This document shows positions 34,588 to 43,921 of a stretch of DNA of 64,000 nucleotides, in pieces. Where the stretch lies: NCBI RefSeq assembly GCF_000701505.1, contig NZ_KL370788.1:1-64000 (forward strand), given 5' to 3'. The translations under genes were made by a program, and so were the position numbers. The stretch comes from Dyadobacter crusticola DSM 16708. Lineage in GTDB: Bacteria > Bacteroidota > Bacteroidia > Cytophagales > Spirosomataceae. The notes under the pieces are model-generated. The model ran no database searches and was not told the DNA's origin. It saw only the letters and a program-made list of their open reading frames with translations. Each line of letters starts with the position of its first letter. Position 1 is the first letter of the stretch.

Positions 34588-34929
34588 TTAAGTATGTTGT
34601 TGTACAATTAATTCTTTGGCAATAATATAGCCCCCCATACCAACGGAAGCTTGCAATTCAAATAGGAAGAATTGCTCTCGTAGGACCATCTCTCTATGAT
34701 AGTCAGGAACATCATAATCTTCAAATAATTCCTTCGAACCAGTTGCTGCATCATATCTAACTACATCGAAAATTACATTTTGAGTTTCAAAGGGAGAAAG
34801 AGCCCATGTTGCCACGTTTCGAAAGATGAGGCTAGCTTTTGTTTGAAGCCCATTTCCTTGCATTATTAGTTCTCGTCTGTCTGCTGAAAACTCGACCGAG
34901 ACAAGTGATAGATCGTGATATATGCTCAT
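34588..34929 (-). CDS. Hypothetical protein, 113 residues
   Basis: The family is not recognised. The product is soluble, without signal peptide or membrane segment, acidic and rich in aromatic residues, with two beta-rich halves around SLIFRNVATWALSPFETQN and REQFFLFELQASVGMGG. The gene is isolated and AT-rich between the hydroxyproline cluster and a Gfo/Idh/MocA gene. The flanking 34306-34587 and 34930-35239 stretches show no further convincing gene. Its size and isolation resemble transferred immunity or accessory genes, but nothing in the sequence proves this. Confidence 0.6.
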   Translation of the reverse strand: MSIYHDLSLVSVEFSADRRELIMQGNGLQTKASLIFRNVATWALSPFETQNVIFDVVRYDAATGSKELFEDYDVPDYHREMVLREQFFLFELQASVGMGGYIIAKELIVQQHT

Positions 34930-35144
34930 TTTAGATTATGCAAACCCATCAACTACAGGAAAATGGGGTTAATTGATCAAAGAAATTGCGTTCACTTAAG
35001 GCCCATACTCGAATCTTGAAAATAGGGTTTATTTACAACTGCTCAAATCAGCGCTTTTAAGTTACCATGAACGATGTAAACCAACACCTACTACGGATTT
35101 TTCTGCATTCGGGATCGAGGTCCGGCAAAAACAGATTTTATCCC

Positions 35145-35152
35145 TATTTTTG
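35145..35152 (+). promoter_or_regulatory. Candidate -7 box upstream of the second Gfo/Idh/MocA gene
   Basis: TATTTTTG fits TAnnTTTG perfectly and lies 87 bases upstream of the ATG. No clear -33 element was seen. Confidence 0.45.
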
Positions 35153-35239
35153 ACACTCAAAGCAGGTAAATCCTGTTATCCCTGTAATTTACTGTTTCTA
35201 TATTCCTTCTAACCCGAAGACTTAACATTATCATTTACT

Positions 35240-36331
35240 ATGTCATCTTTTGAAAACAAAGGCGCAATCCGTGTACTGGTTGTAGGTTGCGGTAACATGG
35301 GCGCTTCGCATGCATTTGCCTATCAGCTGTTGGATGGTTTCGAAATCTGCGGGATCGTTTCTACCGGCAAAAGCAAAGAGGTTTTAAATGAAAAGCTTGG
35401 CGGCGGTTACAGCCTTTACAGCGATTACGAAACTGCATTGCAGGAAACAAAGCCTGATGCAGTTTGTATTTCCACTTACCCGGACACGCACGAGGATTTC
35501 GCGATCAAAGCATTGAAAGCGGGTGCACACGTGTTTATCGAAAAGCCTCTGGCTGATAGTGTTGAAGGAGCCAAGCGTGTCGTATCTGCTGCTATTGAAG
35601 CTGGCAAGAAGGTGGTGGTAGGCTACATTCTGCGGGTACATCCGTCGTGGGCACGGTTTGTAACAGAAGCACAGAATCTCGGCAAGCCGCTGGTAATGCG
35701 TATGAACCTCAATCAGCAAAGCCACGGATATATGTGGGGTGTGCACCGGAACCTTATGAAAAGCCTGAGCCCTATCGTAGACTGCGGCGTACACTATATT
35801 GATGTCATGTGCCAAATGACCCGCTCCACGCCACTTCGCGTGAATGCGATCGGTGCGAGGCTGACAGAAGATATACCTGCCGGCAATTACAACTACGGTC
35901 AGTTGCAGATCTGGTTTGAAGATGGATCCGTGGGTTGGTACGAAGCTGGCTGGGGCCCGATGATCAGCGAAACGGCGTTTTTTGTCAAGGACGTGATCGG
36001 ACCAAAAGGCTCTGCTTCCATTGTTGCCAAAGATGCAGGCGGTGCGGGTAAATCTTCCTCCGTGGAAGCACATACCAAAACCGAGTCGATCCGTATTCAC
36101 CATGCAGACCTGAACGACAAAGACGAATTTACACAGGAAGATACCTGGATTAACCTGGAAGACGAACCCGATCACCAGGAGCTCTGCAACCGCGAGCAGC
36201 TGTATTTCCTGAAAGCGATTACAGAGGATCTAGACATGTCAGAGCATTTGGAAGATGCAGTAAGAAGCTTGCAGATCGCATTTGCGTGTGATGAGTCGGT
36301 AAGAACAGGACGGACTGTGGATCTTGTTTGA
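35240..36331 (+). CDS. Gfo/Idh/MocA family oxidoreductase
   Basis: This 363-residue protein has a Rossmann NAD(P) fold (VLVVGCGNMGASHAF) and the intact EKP motif (HVFIEKPLADS), unlike the homologue at 6229-7356. The C-terminal domain carries VDCGVHYIDVM with the probable catalytic His. It oxidises or reduces a sugar, polyol or derivative; the substrate is not clear. It has no signal peptide. It is a single gene closed by a strong terminator and precedes the second SusCD pair but is separated from it by about 550 bases. Confidence 0.92.
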   Translation: MSSFENKGAIRVLVVGCGNMGASHAFAYQLLDGFEICGIVSTGKSKEVLNEKLGGGYSLYSDYETALQETKPDAVCISTYPDTHEDFAIKALKAGAHVFIEKPLADSVEGAKRVVSAAIEAGKKVVVGYILRVHPSWARFVTEAQNLGKPLVMRMNLNQQSHGYMWGVHRNLMKSLSPIVDCGVHYIDVMCQMTRSTPLRVNAIGARLTEDIPAGNYNYGQLQIWFEDGSVGWYEAGWGPMISETAFFVKDVIGPKGSASIVAKDAGGAGKSSSVEAHTKTESIRIHHADLNDKDEFTQEDTWINLEDEPDHQELCNREQLYFLKAITEDLDMSEHLEDAVRSLQIAFACDESVRTGRTVDLV

Positions 36332-36384
36332 TTACCACAAGAGGCAAGCTGAGCTAATTTTCAGCTAACCCAGAAAGTAAATGG

Positions 36385-36420
36385 AAAAGCCACTTCGCAA
36401 CATATTGCGAAGTGGCTTTT
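36385..36420. terminator. Strong bidirectional-type terminator hairpin
   Basis: A perfect 16-bp stem (36385-36400 with 36405-36420) with loop CATA starts in AAAA and ends in TTTT, as expected for an intrinsic terminator able to work in both directions. It follows the Gfo/Idh/MocA gene. Confidence 0.9.
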
Positions 36421-36887
36421 CTGGTGAAACAGGGAAGTAACAAGCTGAATGCCAAAAACTTACTCGCGATATTAGGTTAAAATTATGCAAACGTTTGCAC
36501 AATTATTTGTGTTTTCCCTATCGTAATAATGAAACTATGTTATAATATTGTAACTCCTTTTTAATAGTTTATAATAATTACAAGCTGACACCATCAATTT
36601 TGAGAACACTTAGGGGCTGTTAGTAATCTGCTAAACCTCGCACCCATGGTCAGAAAAGGCGTATCATCACCCGTACCCCGTGATTAATTGAAAGAACTTG
36701 ACGGAATAATTTGAAAATCCTGAATACAACCAAGCGGATTATTCTGGCCAAATTTGAATAGGAATAAAATCACATTTAATATAACTCTCATCGTCCTGTA
36801 CTCAATTTAACCAACCATCCTTCTATGACTAAAAAATGACCCAAGCTACAAAACCTAATTTATGAGAAACGTTTAACTAACCTTTAA
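36421..36887. other. Long upstream region of the second susC gene
   Basis: This AT-rich region of about 470 bases holds the LacI-type operator at 36486-36499. No gene or other strong signal was recognised. Confidence 0.5.
36486..36499. promoter_or_regulatory. LacI/GalR-type operator palindrome
   Basis: TGCAAACGTTTGCA is a perfect 14-base palindrome with the central CG typical of LacI/GalR-family operators. It lies about 390 bases upstream of the SusC start, in a long gene-free region, and just after a terminator. No LacI-family gene is in the window, so the regulator would be encoded elsewhere. Confidence 0.55.
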
Positions 36888-39800
36888 ATGAAAAATACCG
36901 ATACCAAACAATGGTTGCTCCGCATGCGGGGCATCCGGAATTCATTAGTACTCCTGCCGGCACTTTCGTGTTCCGTAGCTGCTTTTGCAGGAGTAGCAGC
37001 TGACGCAGGGGCGTCAACCGTGATCCGAATTGATAAAACGATCAAAGGAAAAGTAACAGATAAAGAAAATGGCGAGGGGCTGCCCGGCGTGAACGTAGTA
37101 CTGAAAGGTACCAGCACCGGAACTACAACTGACGGTACAGGAAATTATACACTGTCGGTACCCGATAACGGCGGAACACTTGTATTCAGTTTTGTAGGTT
37201 ATGTTGGCCAGGAAGCTGAAATAGGCAATCGCACTACAATTGACCTTGCGATGGAATCTGATGCCAAGGCGCTTAGCGAAGTTGTTGTAATTGGTTATGG
37301 TACTGCTAAAAAATCAGATTTGACAGGTTCTGTGGGATCTGTAAAAGAAGAGCAGCTGAAAGAAAGACCAGCTCCTTCATTGAACCAGGCATTGCAGGGT
37401 AAAATCTCAGGTGTGCAGGTGAACGTAAACTCCGGACGCCCGGGTGGTCGTTCCAACGTGCGTATCCGTGGTTTCAGCTCGATCAACTCTTCCAACAACC
37501 CATTGTATGTGGTGGATGGAGTAATGCTGCCGCAGGGTAACCAAAACCAGCAAAGCCAGGCGATCGATTATATCAACCCGAATGATATCGTATCTGTTGA
37601 GGTTTTGAAAGATGCATCTTCCACAGCCATTTATGGTGCAAGAGGTGCTAATGGTGTGATCATGATCACGACCAGAAGAGGTAAAGCCGGCGAAGGCGTT
37701 ATCACATACGGTCTTGACCTGAGCGTACCTACTGCCGGCCCTAAAAGAGCGAAAGTTCTGAATGCCCAGCAGTATTTGGACGTTGAAGATCTTGCTTACA
37801 GGAACATGGAAAAGTTTGACAAGGCTGGTTGGGACGCTGGCAAGTATTTAACGCATAATCCGCAGGTTCGCCGTGCAAAGCTGGCAGCAGACCATCCTGA
37901 CGTTTTTACAGTAACCACGAACCCTGACGGTACAAAAAAATATGCTCCTAACTACGACACCAACTGGTTCGACGAGTCTACCCAGCACCGTGTTTCTCAA
38001 AACCATCAATTGGGTTTCAGCGGAGGTAACAACAAAACCACCTACTCGCTGTCACTTAACTACCGCGACGATCAGGGTCTGATCAAAACATCTTACCTGA
38101 AACGTTATGCAACCCGTTTCAGCATTGATGACCAGGTGAAAAAATGGCTTCGCATTGGAGGTACATTGAGCTACAACAATCAAGCTGAGAACCTGGTCGA
38201 CATCAACGATGCTGTACCTCGTCAGATGGTGGAAGATTTCCCTTTCCTTCCGGTAAGATATCCTGACGGAACATTTGCAAACAACCGTGATTACCCGGGT
38301 GCAGAAGGTGCTTTCAGCTCAGTACACCGTTTGAACGGTCGCAGATACAATCTGAATACCCAGACTACATTGGGTAGCCTTTACGGAAACGTTACCCTGG
38401 CCCCTGGCCTTGAATTCCGCTCCGTTCTTGGTATTAACATCATCAACCAGGAAGTGAACCAGTCACAGACCCGTACTTTGACTCCTAACGAACTGGGTAC
38501 TGCTAGAAAAGAAACCAGAAAAGAGACTTTCTGGTCGTGGGAAAACTTGTTGACCTACAACAAAACCTTCGGAATTCACTCTATTAACCTACTTGGAGGT
38601 ATTTCATGGCAGGAAACCAATATCGCAACAACCGGCATAGGCTCGCAGAACTTCTCAACTGATTACTTCGGCTTCAATAACATTGGCGCTGGTGCAGTTT
38701 TGCCATCTTCTAACCCTTATGTTTCTGGGGCTTCACGTTTTGCATTCAACTCTTACTTCGGTCGTGCAAACTATACCTTACTTGAAAAATACCTTTTCAC
38801 AGTAACGGGCCGTGCAGATGGTTCTTCTAAATTCGGAGATGACAACAAATTTGCGTTCTTCCCTTCTGCTGCATTTGCATGGAAAGTATCTGATGAAGAA
38901 TTCCTGAAAGGCAATACGTTGATTTCAAGCTTGAAACTCCGCACCAGCTACGGTTTGACAGGTAACTCGGAGATTCCTCCTTACTCGTCACTTCCTTTGC
39001 TGAGATCTAACTATGCAGCGATTTATGGTGACACACGTATCGGTGGAACTGGTATCAACAGGTTGGCGAACAGCGATTTGAGATGGGAAAAAACAGCACA
39101 GACTGACGGAGGTTTGGAAATCAGCTTCCTGAAAGGAAGAATCTCATTAGAAGCTGACTACTACTACCGCAAAACAACCGACATGCTTCTCGATGCACCT
39201 GTTCCACGTACAAGCGGTTACGCTGTGATCAGAAAGAACATCGGTTCTATGGAAAACAAAGGTTTCGAGTTTGCTTTGAACACGGTAAACTTCGAGAGAG
39301 CTAATTTCTCGTGGAATACGAACTTCAATATCTCGTTCAATAGAAACAAAGTGTTGTCGCTGGCTACACCGGCTGATATCTTCGGAGTGGGTGGTCCGTC
39401 AATCACTAACCAAACAAGCATCCTGCGTGTTGGAGAGCCAGTTGGTGCATTCTGGGGACTTACCCGTCTTGGTACATGGAGCGAAGCTGAGGCAGACGAA
39501 GCTGCGAAATTCACCAGCTACCGTGGTAACCTTCAAATGCTGCCAGGTGACGTGAAATACAAAGATCTGAACGGAGACTACAAAATCACTGATGCTGACC
39601 GTTCAATTATCGGAAACGGTAGTCCAAAAGGCTGGGGAACACTTTCGAACTCTGTGCGTTTCGGAAACTTTGATATGACACTTGACCTGCAATTCTCTTA
39701 CGGAAACGACTTGATGGACATGAACCTCCACGCGAGTGAAGATCGTCAGGCTCTTGCCAACAGCTACGCAACTGTACTGGATGCATGGACACCTGAAAAT

Positions 39801-40136
39801 CAAAACACGATGGTAGCTCAGATCCGTGATACAAAAGCGGGTTATGTAACTAACGTGGATACGCGCTGGATCTTCGACGGTTCATTTATCCGTGGCCGTA
39901 ACTTGTTGTTCGGTTATAACTTCCCGTCGGAAATTGCAAGCAAAATGAAAATGAGCAGACTAAGACTTTACGTATCAGCTCAGAACTTCTTCCTGCTTAG
40001 CAAATACCCACACGGCGACCCAGAACAAACACCGATCCGTGGTGGAGATGCAGACAACGTATTCTCGCAAGGGATGATCTGGCACAGCTATCCAAGACCA
40101 ACCACTTATATGGGAGGTATACAGGTATCGTTTTAA
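36888..40136 (+). CDS. SusC/RagA family TonB-dependent outer membrane receptor
   Basis: This 1082-residue transporter has an extended N-terminus with a hydrophobic signal segment (about 18-40), a CarboxypepD_reg-like domain (about 45-130), the box SEVVVIGYGTAKKSDLTGSV, a TonB plug (about 130-250) and a barrel ending in Phe (GGIQVSF). With SusD it imports an unidentified substrate. It is closer in length to canonical SusC than the first copy. The codon use is slightly less GC-rich than in the first copy, which fits high expression or another origin (inference). A long leader with a LacI-type site precedes it. Confidence 0.95.
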   Translation: MKNTDTKQWLLRMRGIRNSLVLLPALSCSVAAFAGVAADAGASTVIRIDKTIKGKVTDKENGEGLPGVNVVLKGTSTGTTTDGTGNYTLSVPDNGGTLVFSFVGYVGQEAEIGNRTTIDLAMESDAKALSEVVVIGYGTAKKSDLTGSVGSVKEEQLKERPAPSLNQALQGKISGVQVNVNSGRPGGRSNVRIRGFSSINSSNNPLYVVDGVMLPQGNQNQQSQAIDYINPNDIVSVEVLKDASSTAIYGARGANGVIMITTRRGKAGEGVITYGLDLSVPTAGPKRAKVLNAQQYLDVEDLAYRNMEKFDKAGWDAGKYLTHNPQVRRAKLAADHPDVFTVTTNPDGTKKYAPNYDTNWFDESTQHRVSQNHQLGFSGGNNKTTYSLSLNYRDDQGLIKTSYLKRYATRFSIDDQVKKWLRIGGTLSYNNQAENLVDINDAVPRQMVEDFPFLPVRYPDGTFANNRDYPGAEGAFSSVHRLNGRRYNLNTQTTLGSLYGNVTLAPGLEFRSVLGINIINQEVNQSQTRTLTPNELGTARKETRKETFWSWENLLTYNKTFGIHSINLLGGISWQETNIATTGIGSQNFSTDYFGFNNIGAGAVLPSSNPYVSGASRFAFNSYFGRANYTLLEKYLFTVTGRADGSSKFGDDNKFAFFPSAAFAWKVSDEEFLKGNTLISSLKLRTSYGLTGNSEIPPYSSLPLLRSNYAAIYGDTRIGGTGINRLANSDLRWEKTAQTDGGLEISFLKGRISLEADYYYRKTTDMLLDAPVPRTSGYAVIRKNIGSMENKGFEFALNTVNFERANFSWNTNFNISFNRNKVLSLATPADIFGVGGPSITNQTSILRVGEPVGAFWGLTRLGTWSEAEADEAAKFTSYRGNLQMLPGDVKYKDLNGDYKITDADRSIIGNGSPKGWGTLSNSVRFGNFDMTLDLQFSYGNDLMDMNLHASEDRQALANSYATVLDAWTPENQNTMVAQIRDTKAGYVTNVDTRWIFDGSFIRGRNLLFGYNFPSEIASKMKMSRLRLYVSAQNFFLLSKYPHGDPEQTPIRGGDADNVFSQGMIWHSYPRPTTYMGGIQVSF

Positions 40137-40174
40137 CCACCAGATTATTGGGATTATCAAAAATGACATTCAGT

Positions 40175-41743
40175 ATGAAACTATATAATAAAAACATTTC
40201 CAAGCTACTGCTTTGCGGAGCGATCCTCCTGGGCCCGACAAGCTGCTCCGAGTTCCTGGACGAGCAAGACCCGTCGAACCTTCAACCGGATACATTCTAT
40301 ACAATTCCTGATCACGCGGAGGCCGCTGTTGCAGCCACTTACGCTGATATGCGCTTCTACGGAGATGGTGCCGGTATTTTCTCTGCCAACTGGCAAATGC
40401 TGGAAGCTGTAACAGGAACAGCGACGACCGAAACGGGACAGAACTCCGATCTGAACAACTTGTATGCATTGATCTACGATGGTAATACAGGTCACATTGC
40501 GAATTTCTGGAATGGTCTGTACCGCGTTATTGCGAATGCAAACCTTGCAATTGATAAAATCCCTGGTATTCCATTCCCGGCTGCAAACGAAGCACAGAAA
40601 ACACGTTTGATCGGCGAAGCAAGATTCTTGCGTGCATGGGCGTATTTCTATGTGGTGAGACTTTGGGGTGATGCACCTTTGATCACAAAACCTCAGACTG
40701 CCAGTTCAGAAGATTTCTTTCCTACGAGAGCACCTCAGGAAGAAATTTATAATCTGATCGTGGAAGATCTTGCTGCCGCGGAAGCTGCCGGGCTTGCTGA
40801 TTTCAATACAAATGGACGTGCTTCTAAAATGGCAGTAAAGTCATTAATGGCAAAAGTGTATCTGACAATGGCAGGATTTCCTTTGAGCAAAGGAGCATCC
40901 CATTACAAGCTGGCTGCGGACAAAGCTCTGGAAGTAATCAACTTCTCAAAGGCAAATCCTTCTGTTTTGAATTTGTTTCCTACCTACAAGGAACTGCGCC
41001 AGGAAAACCTGAAAAACAGGGTAGAGCATATCTTCCAGATTCAGTACAACACTGTTGTTGCTCCTTTCCCGTTGAACGACTTCTTCCCGAACTTCAAAGC
41101 GGTAACCTTTGCTGGTCCAAGCGGAACAGGAAGCACAGTGCCTACGCGTTCATTCTATAATTCTTATGAAACGGGCGACCTTCGCACCAAAGATCAGGAG
41201 GGCTGGTTCTATACCTCTTACTATGAAAATGGTACAGGTGCTAAATTTGAACTGGGCGCACCTTATGTATTCAAATATTTCAACGTTGCTGCGCTGGGCG
41301 GTCCGGGTATTACACCAACAAGGCTTAACAACCTAAACGTAAACCTGATCCGCTATGCAGAAGTATTGTTGATCTACGCGGAAGCTCAGAACGAAGTAGG
41401 TGGCCCGAATGCAGAAGCATACGAAGCCTACAAGCGTATCCGCGATCGTGCACAGCTGAAAACACCTGCGCTTGGCACCTTCACCAAAGCATCGTTCCAG
41501 GAAGCTATCTGGCGTGAGCGCTGGTGGGAATTCGCTTACGAAGGAATTACCTGGTTTGATATGGTACGTCTTCGCAAGGTGTTCAACGAAACCACCAAAG
41601 GTTTTGACAACTTTGTAGGTCACCGCAACCTGAATGTGAGTGGTGGCGCTCCATTGCTGGAAAGACACCTGTTGTTCCCTATTCCAATTCCGGAAATCAG
41701 AAACAGCCCGAAGCTGACTCAGAACCCAGGTTACGACGGATAG
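40175..41743 (+). CDS. SusD/RagB family nutrient-binding lipoprotein
   Basis: The start is set at the ATG giving MKLYNKNISKLLLCG; an ATG four codons earlier and a TTG further upstream are alternatives. The 522-residue protein has a lipoprotein signal ending at TSC and the SusD fold: EFLDEQDPSNLQ, EARFLRAWAYFYVVRLWGDAPL, and the C-terminal RERWWEFAYEGITWFDMVRLRK with FPIPIPEI and an NPGYDG ending. It pairs with the SusC 38 bases upstream and is followed by a terminator. Confidence 0.95.
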   Translation: MKLYNKNISKLLLCGAILLGPTSCSEFLDEQDPSNLQPDTFYTIPDHAEAAVAATYADMRFYGDGAGIFSANWQMLEAVTGTATTETGQNSDLNNLYALIYDGNTGHIANFWNGLYRVIANANLAIDKIPGIPFPAANEAQKTRLIGEARFLRAWAYFYVVRLWGDAPLITKPQTASSEDFFPTRAPQEEIYNLIVEDLAAAEAAGLADFNTNGRASKMAVKSLMAKVYLTMAGFPLSKGASHYKLAADKALEVINFSKANPSVLNLFPTYKELRQENLKNRVEHIFQIQYNTVVAPFPLNDFFPNFKAVTFAGPSGTGSTVPTRSFYNSYETGDLRTKDQEGWFYTSYYENGTGAKFELGAPYVFKYFNVAALGGPGITPTRLNNLNVNLIRYAEVLLIYAEAQNEVGGPNAEAYEAYKRIRDRAQLKTPALGTFTKASFQEAIWRERWWEFAYEGITWFDMVRLRKVFNETTKGFDNFVGHRNLNVSGGAPLLERHLLFPIPIPEIRNSPKLTQNPGYDG

Positions 41744-41761
41744 TTCAGAAAGTTTTGCAGG

Positions 41762-41791
41762 AGCCGGTTCCATTTGGGACCGGCTTTTTTT
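41762..41791 (+). terminator. Intrinsic terminator after the second susD
   Basis: AGCCGGTTCC and GGGACCGGCT pair (one G-T) around a 4-base loop and are followed by a T-run, ending the second SusCD transcript 19 bases after the SusD stop. Confidence 0.88.
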
Positions 41792-41866
41792 GTTTTAAGC
41801 TATATTGGCAGGATCAATCTTGAACGTGTAAAAGCGTTATATAGATTACGGCAAGAAGATCATCGT

Positions 41867-43870
41867 ATGAAAATCTGGAAGTGTACTTTATGGCTCTTAT
41901 TTATCCTTGCATTTCAAACTTCAAATGCGCAGATAGCCGTCTTTTCCCCGGTCAATAACCAGGTAATGCAGCGGGATAGTAGTGGACGGGCGCGTGTTCC
42001 GGTCACGGCGTACGCTTACTTCCCCTATTCCGCCATCAAAGCGTCGCTCATTCCGGTTGAAGGCAATCCCAATAACGCGAAAGAATTCACGATCCCAGCC
42101 GAGCAGATCAGCCAGGGATTTCTCAGCTTTGATTTCATTGCAGAAAGTGGCTGGTACCAGCTCAAAATTGTCGGCCAGACTGACTACGGTACCATTGATT
42201 CGGTTACTATACCGAGAGTCGGCGTGGGGGAAGTATTTCTGATCACCGGCAACTCCAATGCAATGGGCCTGCCCGGGCTTGGTGCGAAGGATGCTTCGGA
42301 TCATGTGATTTCTTTTAACAAAACCAACAAGATCCTCAATAACGAAAATATCACAGTAGCGCCGAATGCGCCCATGCCGGCACCCGCTTTTGAGATATTA
42401 AAGAAAGACAATTATGTGTTCCCAACTGGCGAAACTGCCTGGTACTGGGGCGAATTGGGCGGAATGCTTTCGGAGCGATGGAAATGTCCCGTTCTGTTTT
42501 TCAATGCTGCCTGGGCGGCGGCTAACTCAGAAAATTACCGGGATGCAGCGAGCGGCAAAGATGCTTACAATCTGTATGTAGGTAAATATTGGCCAAACCG
42601 CCAGCCTTATAGCAATATCATCAATACAATCAAATACCTGACTGCGTCGTCGGGTGTGCGGGCTGTCCTTTTCTCACACGGCGAAAATGATGCCCAGCTG
42701 GGGTTTACGGGAAACGATTATTTCAATTCGATACGGACACTGATAGAAAACAGCCGGCGGGATGCTGGCTACACTATTCCCTGGTTAATCGCGCGGAATT
42801 CAGCAAGCCAGCTGCTGCCCAATCCCTATCTCCCCGTCTTGGAAGCGCAAAACAGATTAACAGAATTGCCGGGTTTTAATGTATTTAAAGGACCTTACCT
42901 CGACACGATCCAGATCCCGCGCCCAGCTTCCGGCCATTTCGAAAGTCTGCCCGGCGGAGTGCCGGGACTTACCTTGGCGGCAACTGCCTGGAATCGCACG
43001 CTGAGCGATTCGCTTATGAATAATCTTCCGCCGGTACAGCCTGCGTACTCCATTCACACGGGTGTCGTACCCGCATTGCTCTTCCCAGGCGCTGCCTTCT
43101 CTCTTCCTTATACCCTGAATGGGAATGCAGAAAGCGTGATAGTTCAGGCGGAGCTGCTTAATCAGGAAGGTAATTTCCTGGATACATTAAGCGTCGGAAC
43201 AACAAACCCGATACAGATCCGGCTACCGGCTGACCTGGCCAACGGAACTTACCGGATCAGACTGGTGGGTACCAATCCTACGCTTCCCGGCAGTATCTCC
43301 GATTTGTTTTATGTGGACCGGAGCTATTCCAAGATTGATGCTGTAAACAGGATTTCGGTGAGGCCGGTTGGAGCCGCAATATACATCTCCTGGCTGCTGG
43401 CCGCCGATCCCCAGCTGCCCGAAATCACCTTGCAGAAAACAACTGACGGGGTTGATTACTCCGACCTTCAAACTTTCAATTCGTCACAGACGCAATCACA
43501 GGTATTTGGCTACCGTGATGCTGATGCAGAATCGAATGCGATTTTTTACAGGTTGAAAATGCATACTAGCAGCGGCGAGGAATCATTTTCAAGAGTTGTC
43601 ACATTCTTCCGCAACGGCGGCCCGCCAGACTTTACGGTATTCCCTAACCCTGTCGACCGCGGCATGTTTTACCTGATTACCTCTGATGAAAAGTTCCTGA
43701 TATGTGAGCTGTTTGACGCAGCTGGCCGAAAGCACAGCATTTCTTTTTCAGATCGTGAGACAATCGGCGTAATTACAGTGCGGCCCGTTGAAATGCTTCC
43801 GACAGGCATTTACATTTTGAAAATCACAACTGAGAATGCAGTTGTTTCGCGACGGGTGTTGATAAAATGA
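41867..43870 (+). CDS. T9SS-sorted SGNH/sialate O-acetylesterase-like protein
   Basis: The start is set at the ATG giving MKIWKCTLWLLFILAFQTSNAQ, a signal peptide; an upstream in-frame extension would start inside the terminator. The 667-residue protein has an N-terminal beta domain, a SASA/SGNH-like hydrolase region with GNSNAMG (nucleophile region of GQSN type) and SHGENDA, later Ig-like beta segments, and a C-terminal type IX secretion sorting domain (VFPNPVDRG ... LPTGIYILKI). It is thus probably cell-surface anchored or secreted and may remove acyl groups from a glycan taken up by the preceding SusCD pair (inference). Confidence 0.82.
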   Translation: MKIWKCTLWLLFILAFQTSNAQIAVFSPVNNQVMQRDSSGRARVPVTAYAYFPYSAIKASLIPVEGNPNNAKEFTIPAEQISQGFLSFDFIAESGWYQLKIVGQTDYGTIDSVTIPRVGVGEVFLITGNSNAMGLPGLGAKDASDHVISFNKTNKILNNENITVAPNAPMPAPAFEILKKDNYVFPTGETAWYWGELGGMLSERWKCPVLFFNAAWAAANSENYRDAASGKDAYNLYVGKYWPNRQPYSNIINTIKYLTASSGVRAVLFSHGENDAQLGFTGNDYFNSIRTLIENSRRDAGYTIPWLIARNSASQLLPNPYLPVLEAQNRLTELPGFNVFKGPYLDTIQIPRPASGHFESLPGGVPGLTLAATAWNRTLSDSLMNNLPPVQPAYSIHTGVVPALLFPGAAFSLPYTLNGNAESVIVQAELLNQEGNFLDTLSVGTTNPIQIRLPADLANGTYRIRLVGTNPTLPGSISDLFYVDRSYSKIDAVNRISVRPVGAAIYISWLLAADPQLPEITLQKTTDGVDYSDLQTFNSSQTQSQVFGYRDADAESNAIFYRLKMHTSSGEESFSRVVTFFRNGGPPDFTVFPNPVDRGMFYLITSDEKFLICELFDAAGRKHSISFSDRETIGVITVRPVEMLPTGIYILKITTENAVVSRRVLIK

Positions 43871-43899
43871 AAAGAGGCAGAGAAGTGACTCCCTGCCTC
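43868..43899 (-). terminator. Terminator hairpin after the AIM24-family gene
   Basis: On the minus strand GAGGCAG and CTGCCTC form a stem followed by TTTTCATTTT. It lies between two convergent genes. Confidence 0.6.
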
Positions 43900-43921
43900 A
43901 CAATATCTATTTGAAAATCAA

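Noticed and set aside
34466..34591. 41-codon frame between the hydroxyproline cluster and the 113-residue gene
   Set aside because: It has plausible content but no family, promoter or conservation evidence, and it overlaps the end of another gene.
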